Shown here: in pieces, positions 34,436 through 47,706 of the stretch
Layout: each line of letters starts with the position of its first letter
How positions within the stretch are numbered: the stretch's first letter is position 1
Source: Reticulascus tulasneorum
Lineage: Eukaryota; Ascomycota; Sordariomycetes; Glomerellales; Reticulascaceae
Direction of reading: 5' to 3'
Assembly: GCA_001557505.1 (NCBI GenBank)
Contig: LSAX01000001.1
Span: 4,712,001 to 4,776,000, forward strand
DNA length: 64,000 nucleotides
Program-made: the position numbers and the translations under genes
Notes under the pieces: generated by a model
The model's database searches: none
What the model saw: the letters and a program-made list of their open reading frames with translations, nothing else
What the model was told of the DNA's origin: nothing

Positions 34436-37400
34436 ATGGACGAGAAACCGACGCCTCGGGATACCGATGTTCCTGGTGGTTTCCCCCAAACACCGAGCAT
34501 AGCCTCTGAGAGAGACCTGACCCCGTCTGGTCTCGATAGCTACGCTCATGAGCCTATCAACGACGCCACCCCTACTCAAGACACCGGTCGGTCCTTGTCT
34601 ACGAATGCGCAATACTTCCCGGCAGTTCCGCTAGCTAGCGAAGCCCAGTCATCCCCGACCAGCACTCTGCACGCCAGTAGGGAAGTTTCAGACGAGATCC
34701 CGAAGGTTCATGATGGGCTCGTTGGGAAATCCTCTCGTCTAGAGAGGGTAACGTCTTCGTCTACTGCGTCTTCAGACGTTGCATCCGAGACTGGGGCTTC
34801 AACGTTCGCTCCCATAAAGACTTCAGCAAGCGATGCCAAGACGCCGGGATTGGAAAGAAAAAGAACAACACGTACTGAAAATGACCTCATTCGCGCCTTG
34901 TCTAGGCGCCGAAGCAGTGCAACGGGCTATTCCGAGCCCGAGGAACAGGATGAGCAGCAGGAAATCGACCGGCTGGTATCACGGATCTTTGGTCAAAAGC
35001 GTCAACAACAGAGCCAAGATGAGAAAACTAGGCACAGTGGCGTCGTGTTTCGAGATCTTACCGTGAAAGGCGTTGGGCTTGGTGCGAGTTTGCAGCCAAC
35101 AGTCGGCGATATTTTTCTTGGGCTACCTCGAGCGGTGAAGAGACTCCTGAGTCAAGGGCCCAAGGCCGCATCAGCGAAACCGCCTGTTCGCGACCTGATT
35201 AGCCACTTCGACGGGTGCGTACGACCCGGAGAACTTCTGCTCGTCCTTGGACGACCTGGTGCGGGTTGCAGTACGTTTCTGAAAGCATTTTGTAACCAGC
35301 GAGCTGGCTTTGAAGCGGTCGAAGGGGTGGTGACCTACGGAGGGACGGATGCGAAGACAATGGGCAAGACTTTCCGAGGGGAGATCATTTATAACCCTGA
35401 AGACGACTTGCATTATGCCACTCTCAGTGTACGGAGAACATTGAAATTCGCCTTGCAGACGCGGACACCTGGGAAAGCATCGAGACTCGATGGCGAGTCC
35501 CGCCAGGACTACGTATCAGAGTTTCTGCGAGTAGCCACGAAGCTCTTTTGGATTGAGCATGCACTAGACACAAAAGTCGGTAACGAGTTTATCAGAGGCC
35601 TCTCGGGAGGGGAGAGGAAACGTGTTAGCATTGCGGAAGCAATGGTCACTAGGGCCTCTGTCCAGGGATGGGACAACTCCAGTAAGGGCCTCGATGCCAG
35701 CACCGCAGTCGAATATGTCAAGTCAATCCGCGCCATGACAAATATGGCCAAGGCATCGACTGCCGTATCCTTGTACCAGGCCGGCGAGACTCTCTACGAT
35801 CTTGTGGACAAGGTCCTGCTGATCGACGGCGGAAAATGTCTTTACTACGGATCCTCCTCGGACGCGAAGCAGTACTTTATGGACCTCGGGTTTGACTGCC
35901 CGGATCGGTGGACCACAGCGGATTTCTTGACTTCGGTGAGCGACGAGCACGAGCGGCATGTGCGAAAGGGCTGGGAGAACCGGATACCCAGATCTGCAGA
36001 GGAGTTTGATGCTGCGTATAGAAAGAGTCATGCCTACCAGCTGAACCTAAAGGATATCGATGACTTCGAATCGCAGATTGGAGCGCAACGGAAGGAGCGC
36101 GAGAAGCATGAGTCTAAGAACACTGATCAGAAGAATTACGAGATCTCCTTCTATAAGCAAGTGATGGCTTGCACAGCACGCCAGTTCATGGTCATGTCAG
36201 GCGATCGAGCGTCGCTCTTCGGAAAATGGGGTGGCTTGGTTGGTCAAGGACTCATTGTTGGATCATTATTCTTCAACACCCCCAACACGTCCGCTGGGGC
36301 TTTCTCCCGGGGCGGCACACTTTTCTTCCTGCTGCTATTCAACGCTCTCCTTGCGCTTGCCGAGCAGACATCAGCATTTGAGTCAAAACCGATCTTGCTC
36401 AAGCACAAATCCTTCTCGTTCTACCGTCCTTCTGCATACGCTCTGGCCCAGACTGTTGTCGATATACCCATGGTTTTCATTCAAGTATTCCTCTTCAATA
36501 TTGTCATCTACTGGATGGCGAACCTGGCGCGGACTGCTTCGCAATTCTTTATTGCGACACTGATTCTATGGCTCGTCACTATGGTCACTTACGCTTTCTT
36601 CCGAGCAATCTCAGCTTGGTGTAAAACGCTAGATGATGCAACTCGTTACACAGGCGTCGCGATCCAAGTTCTGGTCGTCTACACCGGATATTTGATCCCA
36701 CCTGGCTCCATGCGGCCTTGGTTTGGCTGGCTCCGTTATATCAACTGGATTCAGTTTGGCTTCGAGGGTCTGATGGCTAACGAGTTCTATGATCGGCAGC
36801 TCGAATGTGTTGCGCCATATTTGGTCCCGCAAGGGCCAAACGCGTCACCAGAGTATCAAGGATGTGCTCTAACGGGAAGTTCTCCCGGTGACCTGCTAGT
36901 GGACGGAGCTAGCTATATTGACGCATCCTTCACTTACACCAGATCTCATCTTTGGAGGAACTTTGGCTTCCTCTGGGCGTTTTTTATCGTTTTTGTCTTG
37001 CTCACCGCCCTTGGGATGGAACGGATGAAACCAAACGAGGGAGGCGGCGCCATCACCGTTTTTAAGCGAGGACAAGTTCCGAAGAAGGTAGAGAATACGA
37101 TAGACACTGGTGGGCGAGAGAAGAAGAGCGACGAGGAGGGGGGCCCAACAACTCATGTCTCGCAGACCATGCCTACAAACGCAGCGTCGACAGAGGCAAA
37201 CAAGGACCAAACGGTTGATAAAGTCGCCAAGAACGAAACTGTGTTCACGTTTAGCAACATCAATTATAAGATCCCTTTCGAGAAAGGGGAAAGGCAGCTG
37301 CTACGGGACGTCCAAGGCTACGTGCGACCAGGAAAGCTAACAGCGTTGATGGGTGCATCTGGTAAGGTTAAGCGCTCTCACTTGGAAGTCACATTGCTTA

Positions 37401-39218
37401 CACAATTCAGGTGCCGGCAAGACCACTCTTTTAAATGCACTGGCTCAGCGGCTCACGTTTGGAACCATCACGGGCGAATTCCTCGTGGATGGCCGACCTC
37501 TGCCGAAGTCATTTCAGCGAGCCACAGGATTCGCAGAGCAGATGGATATCCATGAGCCTACAGCGACCGTCCGTGAGGCTCTCCAGTTCTCCGCCATACT
37601 CCGCCAACCACGTGAAGTGCCTAAGAAAGAGAAACTGGAGTATTGCGAGACCATCATCGATCTACTCGAAATGCGAGATATTGCTGGTGCAACCATTGGC
37701 AAAATAGGGGAGGGTCTAAACCAGGAACAGCGCAAACGACTCACTATCGGTGTCGAATTGGCCTCCAAGCCCGAACTGCTTATGTTTCTGGATGAACCGA
37801 CGTCAGGTCTGGATTCTGGCGCCGCTTTCCACATCGTACGCTTTCTCCGCAAACTCGCTGATGCCGGTCAAGCCGTCTTGTGTACCATTCACCAACCTTC
37901 TGCCGTCCTCTTCGAGCATTTTGACGAGCTTCTGCTACTCAAATCGGGCGGCCGTGTCGCATACCATGGTCCGCTAGGTCATGATAGCTCTGAGCTCCTC
38001 CAGTACTTCGAGTCCAACGGCGCAGAAAAGTGTCCTCCAAATACCAACCCGGCTGAATATATGTTGGACACCATCGGCGCCGGCGACCCCAACTACCACG
38101 GTAAGGACTGGGGCGATATCTGGGAACAGTCATCTCACAAACAGGACCGCAGCCGTGAGATTGAGGAGATGTTATCGGAGCGCAGGAATGTGGAGCCATC
38201 CAAGAGTCTCAAAGACGATCGGGAATACGCCATGCCAATTACAACCCAAACCCTCGCTGTGGTCAAACGTTCCTTCGTGGCTTACTGGCGCACGCCAAAC
38301 TACATCATTGGCAAATTCATGCTACACATCGTTACCGGGCTTTTCAACTGCTTCACGTTCTTCAAAATTGGATTCACAGCCGTGGACTACCAAAACCGCC
38401 TGTTCTCCATCTTCATGACACTCACGATCAGTCCCCCGCTCATCCAGCAATTGCAGCCGGTGTTCATCAACTCGCGACATATCTTCCAGTCCCGCGAGAA
38501 CAACGCCAAGATCTACAGTTGGTTCGCATGGACCACAGCTGCCGTGCTAGTTGAGATACCCTACGCTATTGTCGCTGGAGGAATATACTTCAACTGTTGG
38601 TGGTGGGGCATCTTCGGATGGCGCGCCACCGCCTTCACGAACGGCTTTGCCTTCCTGCTGGTCATACTTTTCGAGCTGTACTACATCGGATTCGGCCAAG
38701 CTATTGCAGCGTTCGCGCCAAACGAGCTTCTTGCCTCTCTCCTAGTCCCGGTCTTCTTCCTGTTTGTGGTCAGTTTCTGTGGCGTCGTCGTCCCGCCTAT
38801 GCAACTCCCGACTTTCTGGCGCGAATGGATGTATTGGCTGACCCCGTTCCACTATCTATTGGAGCCATTTCTTGCCGTTGCGATCCATGACCTCCCGGTG
38901 GAGTGTACGTCAAGCGAACTGGCAAGGTTTCAAGCGCCACCTGGCCTGGGATGCGACGAGTATACCGCACCGTACATTGCGCAAGCGGGCGGATACGTGC
39001 AGACAGGAGCAGATGGAATCTGCGAGTTTTGCCAATACGCCACCGGCGACGAGTTTGGTGTCGGGTTCAACGTTTACTATTCTAACATATGGAGGGATTT
39101 CGGCATCTTCTGCGGGTTCATTCTCTTCAACTACTTTATTGTTTATTTGGCGACTTGGTTGAAGTTCAAGGGGAAGAATCCATTCAAGGCCTTGCTAGCG
39201 AAAAAGAAGAGTGGTTGA
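34436..39218 (+). CDS. PDR-type ABC efflux transporter (ABCG, SNQ2/PDR5-like)
   Basis: Two exons, 34436-37361 and 37411-39218, encode 1577 aa. The intron falls inside the second Walker A (MGASG|AGKTTLLNALAQR). The order is NBD1-TMD1-NBD2-TMD2. NBD1 has Walker A GRPGAGCST (Cys replacing Lys) near residue 272, signature GLSGGERKRVSIAEAM near 388 and a non-canonical Walker B followed by WDNSSKGLDAST. NBD2 has a canonical Walker A, a degenerate signature (LNQEQRKRLTIGVEL) and Walker B LLMFLDEPTSGLDSG. Each half is followed by about six membrane spans. This asymmetry is normal for fungal PDR pumps. It is likely a plasma-membrane exporter of hydrophobic toxicants, azoles or secondary metabolites. 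The long hydrophilic N-terminus (about 200 residues rich in S and T) is typical. Confidence 0.93.
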
Positions 39219-40043
39219 GCCAAGGACTTGATTTTGAGTCTTGCAGGCGTACCAAGGGATCTGAAGTTTCGCGAAGTCTCAGATACCTACCTGCTGTAGA
39301 ACATAGTGAATAGTAATTGGGGTAAATTTACTTTTCATTTAGAATAATAATACTTTAGACTTGCAGCGCTCTTTGGTTGCACCCTGGCAAACAGGTTCAT
39401 CTTCACCATATCCTTGCAAATGGGCTAACTGGTCAAGTACGCAGATTCCCCCCCTCCGTATTGTTGCGGAACCTTATACGCTCCACCAAGGCATGATGAT
39501 TTGAATCAAACAGGTGTTTCGCAAGTGACGAACAAGGACGGCAGCTTAGGTGGGCAAGTAGGTGAAGGACAAACACATGGCTTTGTGCGCGTGTTCCAGA
39601 GCATTGCACCACGTATCCACTGCAATATTCGCTATAATTCTCCAGCAATTAGCTACTTGAATGTCCAGCCGAATGTGAATCCGGGGGTGAAGGCATTGCA
39701 CCAATCCCTTGGGGCAAAGACAGGCGGGCTGCAATCCATTTTTCTGTCATTAGATGGCTTGATGCTCAGATTGTTCACTCAATGCCTCGTTCGAGATCCG
39801 GAGCTGGCTGGCTTTGCCTCGCAAGATACACCGCATGCAGTTGCATCGGCTGCCCCACGCTAAGCGATGATTGGGCCGTTTGCATTACAAATAAGAAGAA
39901 GGAGATGATTCTCTTGCAGTTCGACGTTAAAATATCCTGGTCGCCAGCTTCAAATGAAAGCTGATGTCAGACAAAGTCTCAATGTTACATGTCACTGTCT
40001 CAATCAACCTTCAGCTTCACCTCACTTAGGCCCCAGCTGCGAC
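39219..40043. other. intergenic
   Basis: About 0.8 kb between the ABC transporter and the cupin gene. An in-frame extension of the cupin reaches back to 39954. Nothing else is seen. Confidence 0.5.
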
Positions 40044-40412
40044 ATGGAACAGTTCGATTTCCACGACGCGACTTCAGGTTCAACCCGAACTTGGATGACC
40101 ATCGAGACAGGAATCGACGAGATGGTTCTGAACCAAGACCTGACCACCGGGCGGCGGACAACACTGCAGCGATGGCAGCCTGGAGCAGCCAACGTTAACA
40201 GGATTTTCGTGCACGACTACGTTGAAGAGATCTACATGATCGACGGTGACTTGTATGATATGAGCTCGCAGCAAGGCTGGGGGAAGGGGGCTTACGCGTA
40301 TCGTAAGCCCGGGATGGAGCATGGGCCCTTTCGAAGCGAGAAAGGATGCCTGATGTTTATCTTGAATATTCCGGTCGAAGGGACCAATGAGAAGAGGCCG
40401 ACGATTCAATGA
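40044..40412 (+). CDS. small cupin-domain protein
   Basis: A single-exon frame of 122 aa from MEQFDFHDATSG. The region with RIFVHDYVEEIYMIDGDLYD and KPGMEHGPFRSEKGCLMFIL matches a single cupin barrel of the ChrR/quercetinase-like kind. The His, Glu and second His expected to bind metal lie in HDYVEE and MEHGP. A longer start at 39954 would add 30 residues rich in Cys, Ser and Pro that do not look like cupin sequence, so I prefer the inner ATG. Enzymatic role unknown. It sits between the ABC transporter and the choice-of-anchor B gene, with only about 280 bases to the latter's 3' end. Confidence 0.7.
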   Translation: MEQFDFHDATSGSTRTWMTIETGIDEMVLNQDLTTGRRTTLQRWQPGAANVNRIFVHDYVEEIYMIDGDLYDMSSQQGWGKGAYAYRKPGMEHGPFRSEKGCLMFILNIPVEGTNEKRPTIQ

Positions 40413-40692
40413 TCCTTCCTCAATACGAAACCTGCATCAGTTTTGGCGGTGAGCTTAGGATATACTCTCTGCATCAGGATCCGACATTTCGGTCAGCGCT
40501 TGCTGGCCTCGACGGTCGTGTTGGACTTCACACATCCATTGCAATATGACGCTAGAATTTGAATTACAAGGCATTGCCAGCTCGTATTGAATTCAGTTGC
40601 ACACGTCGTTGATATGCAGTCTATATTAGCTTGCTCATTATGATCTTTAATCTCATACGCTCCTAATTATTTCAACGACCGCCGCGTTCTGC

Positions 40693-42453
40693 TTACGCGG
40701 TGGGGGTTGGCAGGCAAGCACATGCGCTGCTCACCTTCTGAATCGGGTCGCCAACGCAGGCACTCGCAGCATACTCGGGAAGCACCTTCACATCTGTGAC
40801 CAGCGTCTTGGTGTACTCCTTGCAGAAGGCCTGCGACTCCTCCAAGCGGCCCGGGATACGATCAGCTCGTAGGGCTCTCAGGCAGTTGTTGGACGTGCAC
40901 ACCGGTGGGCCGGGGCACTTCTTGCTAGTCAACTTGACAACGAATGCACCTCGTTCAATGGTGTTGATGAAGACAAAGCCAGACTTGAAGAAAGGATACG
41001 CCGACCAGGTACCAACGAACTGGACAATGCCACCTCCCTCAGCCTGGTCGTCTTCCGGGAAGATGTCGAAGAAAGCAGCCTCACAGACACCGGCACCGGT
41101 AGGGTCGGACGGAATAGAGTTTCCGTCCAAAACGCGGAGTCCGGCGCCATAGTTGGACTGGTAAATGTACTTATCGACGATGTACTGGTTGTGGTCAATA
41201 CCCTTGGTGTTCGACTTGTAGTAGCCGGTCTGCTTGGGATTCTCAAGATCGCGAATATCCCAGATAAACGTAACCGGGAAACCCTCTGATCCGGGACCGT
41301 TCGATCTCAGCTCGTCGAGTTCGTCGTCAAGTACCAGGAAGGACTGGTCCAGAGGATCGAGAACCCAGCCTTGATGGGTGTAAGATGCGCCTTCGTACGA
41401 AATACTGGAGATGATGTTCGTGACATTGGCCTTGTCTGTGACATCGTAGATGGTAAGAGTCAGCTCGTTGTAGCCGTAGCAGATGTCACGACCCTGGTAT
41501 CTAACGTCCGGGCCTCGGTAGACGATACACTGTGCATCGTGCACGTAGCCAGCACCGGGAGCGCATCCTGGCGTGGTCGGCTTAGAAGGGTCAGCCAGGT
41601 CGATGAAGATCAGACCAGCTCGGCAAGCAGAGTTTCTCGGCTGCGCGCCAACGCTGACTGCATAGCCAAGTTCCTCGTTGACCACCACGTTATGCGTGCT
41701 TCCGACCGGGAGCTGGGAAAAGTGTCCAGTCAAGTCGGCCTTCGCGTCAAAAGTGACTGGGCTTGCTGGGTCAATGTCCAGTAGCTTTTTCATGTCGAAA
41801 ATCTGGATGCCGTGACCAGCAGCTTCAGAGCCAATGATCGCGAAGCTCTTGTATGTCCTGATCTCTCGCCAGATAGATGGCACCGAGTACTGTGGCAGGC
41901 GACCAAGGTAAAGCATCTTGCCAGCCGGGCTGATCTCGACGAATGCAGTGCCATCCTGCTGTCCGATGGCGACAAACTCTCGTCCATCGTCAGAAGTCCA
42001 ACCCCACGATGAGGACCCCTCGCCTGTGCTATCTAATTGGGCATGGCTCAGGAAGTGGTAGAGATCGGCCTGACCGTCATGTCAATACGGAGCACCACGA
42101 AGTTGACAATTGGAACGCTTACGTTGTTGCACTTGAAGGTGTTATTGAGATCTCCGTGGATGGCCTCAGCCCATCCATTGACGCATGGAGTGTACCCAAG
42201 TTCAGGGTATTGGGCGCTCTCCATGAGACCGGCCTCTCTCTCCGCAGCCCAGTGTGCCTAAAGATCGGGTCAGTGCCAAATCTGGACGGTGTGGAGACAT
42301 TTGGCTTACCATCTTTGCGTCCATGATGCCTTTGTGGACAATGCCAGACTGATACAGTTCAGCCGAGACGATATTGTTGGCTACCATCTCTTTGCTCATC
42401 GCGACGGAGGCAAGGAGGGCGGCAGTGCCCGCATACGTGGTGAAACCAACCAT
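40693..42453 (-). CDS. secreted choice-of-anchor B (LVIVD-type) protein
   Basis: Three exons, 42453-42310, 42257-42123 and 42069-40693, encode 551 aa. A signal-like N-terminus (MVGFTTYAGTAALLASVAMS) is followed by a cysteine-containing segment (YTPCVNGWAEA, FKCNN). The main domain has DLYHFLSHAQL, GSSSWGWTSDDGREFVAIGQ, DGTAFVEISPAG, SEAAGHGIQIFD, VGSTHNVVVNEELGYAVSVG, TYTLTIYDVTDK-like and SYTHQGWVLD. These are hallmarks of choice-of-anchor B domain proteins, which form beta-propeller-like repeats. The C-terminus holds CPGPPVCTSNNC and CVGDPIQKVSSACACLP. The family was first noted in bacteria; fungal members are secreted and uncharacterised. The model joins cleanly at both introns (phase 0). 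A surface or extracellular role is likely. Confidence 0.88.
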
Positions 42454-44764
42454 GGTGATGGAGACGCAGAGTGCTTAGAGAGACCTGGGTAGATGCTTGG
42501 AAGGAGGCCGTCGTGGAAGCTCTCAAACAGCAAACTCTCGGGGGGATAGCAGCAGCATTTTATGTCGTCAACTCGGTGCCGGCGACAGCGGAACATCGGT
42601 CAACACGAGGTGCCAAGAAATATCGTCTTTCCTTGCCACCTTCTGTCGATCCTTCGACCTTCCCCATTCACATCATGTCTAGGCAGAGCAGGTACCCGAC
42701 CGTGCGTCAAGACGCAGCCAACACGTGGATAGTGTGCCTTGTTGAGGTTACATTTATCTTGTGTAAGGCAACAATCCTCATAGCTAACGAAGGTGGTGCA
42801 ATTGACCATCACGCAGCTGGCTCTTGGCAATTTGCTTGAAAGGGCAGGTCGGTGCCACCATGGTTAAACACGCCAGACAGAGACCACGCCGCTTGCGCTT
42901 TGGGGAGGAACAGCGGGGATATAATACTCGGCACATACGCGTTTGAACCGCAGAGTAGGATTGAGTGGCTGAATGCTTCCTACGGTTGAGATAACCCGCA
43001 TCTGAACACGCAAAACGAGGTGGGATGGACCCTGAGCTGCTCCGCTTTGGTGCATGTGTGTACTTGGTGGCGCTCAGCACCTCCTCCCTCCTCGAGGATG
43101 CGGCTGGTGGGTGGTGGCAGCAGACAGGAATGCGAGCCAAGCCTACTTCCCGTGTCCATCTTGTGCATTCTTGTGAATGCTTGCCATACGAGAATCAATG
43201 GCATACTAAGGTTTGGGTGCGGCGCAGATTGAAAGTCATCGGAAAACCAAGGACACAGACGGACGGCCTTCTGGCCAAATCTACCCGGTGCCACGTTGCA
43301 ACCCACCCGCGCGCACTCGTGGCCCCCAGACCGATCTCAGCATCTTGTACTCCGTAGTACGGACAAGTATAAACAAACATCACTTGGTTCGTCAGAATCC
43401 CAGCTATGGGTCGTGCTAGTGATTGGCTGAGGGTCAGATCTTGGCTTTTCGGAAATTCGACTACGCCCATAGTGCCAGAGCTAGGGCAGCACTGGCAGTG
43501 GGAAGATACACTAGAGGCGCGAAATCGAGGCAGGAGGCCTGATGGTCAGATCGGCAAATCGCAAATCTCCAACTCTCAACCGTCAGCGCCCTATTACAAG
43601 CCGTTGTTTGCGCCTCAAAGGGGAAGGAGGTGTGATTGCACGATCTCTGCCGTGGGATTCGATCTGCTCTTCGCTGACCTCGGCAGTCCAGCTTATTAGC
43701 ACCTCCACCACCACCACCACCGCCACTCACAGGAGAGCAGAAGGATCATCTTCAAAAGTTCAAAGCTCCTGAATCGTTCCTCCATGCAAGCGTCGTAGTC
43801 GCACCCTCGGGCTATTTTTCCCACCAACGCTCGTCGCAGCCAAAAAATACTGGAGATCACGTCCCGACTGGTTGGTATTCAACACCTCGTGCATGAGACC
43901 TGAGTGTTAAATCGCATCACTTAGATCAGAAATGGACTTGTCCTTTCGAGTGTAGGTATAGATTGCACCCACGCACGTAGTTAATTATATGGGGAATCAA
44001 TTCTGCTCCAGGGAAGGTTGTGGCCAGGCCAACAAAAGCTTTTACAGTGCTTACAGCGCACGGCCTCACTTCGGTTGGTAATTATCCGCCATGCGAAGCA
44101 CAGTGGGTATATGCTCCAGATGTATAGCGGCTTGACAGAAGCTTCATCCAATGGCACCCAAAGGGACATGGCCGGGGATCGAATTCCGAATGAGATTGGG
44201 CGAGGGCATCTCCCAGCTGCATTATCCCTCCAATCTGGAGAAGATAAGGCTTCAGTAGTGTTAATTAGATCACTACTTGTACATAAATATGACAATACGC
44301 GGGGATAAGACGAGAGCAGCAATACTGACGCACTTATCAGTTTGCCAAAGAGTATATCAAGGCTATGGTAACATCCTAAGTTAGATTATGCCTTGGAGTA
44401 GCTGGATTTTAGGGCTGGTGAAGAGAAGATGATGATGATGTGAGAGCAGTTTTGAGCTGCTCCAGGGCTGCGTTGAACCCCCAGTGGAAAGTAAGGCCAT
44501 TGTTAACTTATGATGGGAGTAGCAACGCAGAAGAAGAATTACACACTGCATACTGGACTAGTTGAGATCCAAGCTTTAGTAATTAATTATTCAAGCCAAT
44601 TACAATTTAGCCCACATGAGCTTGGTGGTTATGCAGCATCAAACTTCTCCTCCTCCATGTACATGCGCGATGATGAACCTGTAGGCAAATGCTAACATCC
44701 CAGTTCCAGCAGACTTGCAACCGCAGGCAACAAGATTGAAACACTACCCATTTTTCAGGGTCTA
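42454..44764. other. long gene-free region
   Basis: About 2.3 kb left of the second subtilase's 3' end. It carries a CAC microsatellite (43704-43720) and the promoter of the choice-of-anchor B gene. No supportable gene was found. Confidence 0.5.
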
Positions 44765-47706
44765 CTAGAAGGTAGTCGTGTTAAGCCTGACGATCGGGCT
44801 AAGCCACGTTTGATAACCTTGGGGGTCACTCCAGTCATGGCCGGACTTCAGTGCTCGCATCAAGATACGGAAATCCGCGTTGGGCAATACGAACATTGTA
44901 CCGTTCGGTGCAGACACCTCCGGCCAGTTCCAGTAAAAGGTAACGTATCCGTAACCATAAAAACGATGCTGCGTTGCACTCTTCGGTATGTCGTCTGCGC
45001 CAGCCAAAGAAAAGAGCTCGCCAAACGACGGCATACCTAGAAAGCTTTCGATCGGTTCCATGGTGGGATCTATCGTGTCAAATCGATGACATCGATCGAA
45101 TCCATATCTATCGGGATGTATAACCTGATGCGCATGTACCGCATCGAATCGTACGTACGCAGAGGGTTGTCTGATGACGAAGGCGAGATTTAGTGAGTTG
45201 TACTGATCCTGCGCGAAGTCCATTTGCATCAGGTCATTGTTTCGTTGTCGGTCGCTGCCGCCGTACATATACGGGATACTTGGAACATTCTCAGGTGGAG
45301 GTGGGCCAACCAGCTCCTTGTTGATGATGTCGCTGAAGTCAATGGTATCGTAGTCGCCGCGACTGTACGGCACCCCGATATATGGCACGACATATTCCAG
45401 GACATCATCTGTAATGGTGATGTAGCCCCCGTAAATTGGAAGCAGGCCAGCATCGATATCCTTAGGTGCGACGACGGTCAGCGTTATGGTCGCCGTAGCT
45501 CCTGCTTCTATCACAACTTTGTCTGACGAGAACGACGCCGACCCATATATCGGCGAGTTGTTCTCCACCCAGTAGAAAATTTCGTCTGAATAACCCCCAG
45601 TGTAGGCATCGGGAGTGGCATTGATTAGTGAGGCTCCCTTGTGGCCTAGTGTGTATGTTTTGGGCCGTGTCGATCTATTCTCGATAGTGATGTCCTGGGG
45701 TGCAGGAGTTGCAGAGTCCCGCAGGTTCAGTTCGTTAGTTGATAATACCGTCTCGGATTGGGCTAGGTATGCATTGTAGACGTTGACCAGCCCAGCTCCC
45801 TGCTGAGAGGTGCTTGTCAGAAACCCAGCCATCCCTAGGCGATCAACTGGCTTTGATGTACTTTGTAAAAGTTGTAGAATCTCATCAGGGCTCAGGCTTG
45901 GGAATGCACTCTTCAGTAGTGCAAAACAGCCAGCAATATGAGGAGTAGCCATGGACGTGCCAGATGCAACCGCGTAGCCTACGCCATCTACCGTAGGCCA
46001 GTAACTGAGTATGCCGCCTCCAGGTGCCGAGAGCTGTGGCTTTAATGCCATCTCAATCGTCGGCCCGTACGAGGAAAACACATTCATGGTGCCGGCGGAA
46101 GGTTGCGCAACGTCATGAACCGAAGCATCTTCAAATGTGAGTGTGTAATCCTTTCCATACTGGGATAACCCAGCCTGAAGCTTTTCAAAAGCATCCACTC
46201 TTATGGGGATCTGGTCATACCAGACGTAACCTGGCGGTGGGAGCCGGAGGTCATTTTTAGCATCATCCACAGCGTACCACACCTTATTAAAACCTGTAGT
46301 AGAGAGCCTGTAGTCGAGCTCTGACTGACACCAACTGCCAAAAGAAAGCAGGACGACAACAGCGGACGCATCTGGGAATGCTGCTACGGCATCATCCCAA
46401 GCCTGGGCGTTGCACCAGGAGTTCGGTCCATCGTCGGCCAGGAACACATGGAACGGTCCGGCAGCGTTGTCAACAGGTGCAACGCGGGCGTACTCTATAA
46501 TGCTTCCATCAGTACCAGCGGCATTGTAAAGCGTCGGGAAAGTCAGGCTGCTGACTGAGCCGACAGACACAGATGCGTGGTCCACAGCCGGGTAGCTGGG
46601 AAAGTAGGGTCCAAGCTGGTCGCCAGCGTTTCCATTCGCAACGATGATCGAAATTCCCTTGGCTTTAATAGAGGCGAGAAGCGAGTTGGTCGTGTCAAAT
46701 GACTGAATGGCACCAAGAGACAGGCTGATGATGTCGACCTCGTCCTCTAGGGCAACCTCGAATGCTCGTAAGATCAAATCGAACGTGGTGTCGCCAGTGC
46801 AGCCAAAGATACGATACATATATAGCGTTGCCTCTGGAGCGACCCCCACAAAGCCAAAACCCACGCCCTCAGGATCCTGCCCTGCAACGATGCCTCCAAC
46901 ATGAGTCCCGTGTCCACCCGTGAGGCAGTTCACGACTGGATCGGAATCCGGAATGGGATCACTGTTGGCGGTAAAATCGTCGCCAACAAGATCGTAGCCA
47001 CCAGTAACCTTGAAACCCGGCCCAAAGCCGCCGCCTAGCCCTGGATGCATGTAGTCAATGCCGGTATCAACAATTCCAACCTTCACCCCTTTGCCCTTAA
47101 TCCCAAGCGCATGGAGTCGATCCACTCCGGTCATCTTAAACGGCGCGAGAATATCAGACGTTCCGTTCACATGCACAACGCCGCCTGGTCCCTTTCTCAT
47201 CGCCTTGGTTTCCGGACTGGGAGCGTATTGAGCTCCAATAGGCTCAGGCCTCTTGACGATTTCGTTCTTCCACACATTTTTGACGCCGGGAATATCTAGG
47301 AAGGTCTGGATACTGGTGTCGTTGGGAGCATTGATGGACAAGCCGTAGAAGAGGCCTTGATTCTTAAACTCGTATCTCACAGCATAGTCTGATAGTACTT
47401 CACTTGCCCTTTTGTGGAACTCGGCATGCGAGTCGATGTGCCTGCCTCATATTAGCCTGATGCAATTGGCTTTGCTAACTTGACCTCGAAAGCGTCATTA
47501 AGTGATGGTGCAACCCCTTCTCCAATCCCCAAACAATGGTTTCAAGGAGATTTCACAAACCTTTTAGCAGCGTTAAATCCAGGATCTAGCTCAATGATGA
47601 ACCCTTTGCTATCCACGATGGGGAGGTTCTTGAAGCCAAAGCGGAGCTCGGCTGCGCTGCACACAGAGACCAAGGCCGCTGTAGTAAGGCTGAGAGGCAG
47701 CTTCAT
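44765..47706 (-). CDS. secreted subtilisin-like serine protease (S8), second copy
   Basis: Two exons, 47706-47561 and 47441-44765, 940 aa. The signal peptide is MKLPLSLTTAALVSVCSA. An I9-type propeptide follows (VDSKGFIIELDPG, then YEFKNQGLFYGLSI). The triad is complete: Asp in VGIVDTGIDYMHPGLGG, His in GGHGTHVGGIVAG and Ser in SGTSMATPHIAG, with Asn in IIVANGNAGDQ. A PA-like insert lies before the Ser box. The C-terminal Fn3-like region has DITIENRSTRPKTYTLGHKG. The intron (119 nt, 47442-47560) has a GTTTGT donor and joins AAKR to HIDSHAEF. Its two-exon structure contrasts with the twelve exons of the subtilase at 13066-16462, so the two are not a recent duplicate. It is a likely extracellular endoprotease. 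Confidence 0.92.

Noticed and set aside
33948..34493. Minus-strand frame of 181 codons overlapping the ABC transporter start
   Set aside because: No recognised domain, unclear start, and it overlaps the well-supported transporter N-terminus; treated as a shadow.
43704..43720. CAC trinucleotide repeat
   Set aside because: Short microsatellite outside any supported gene.
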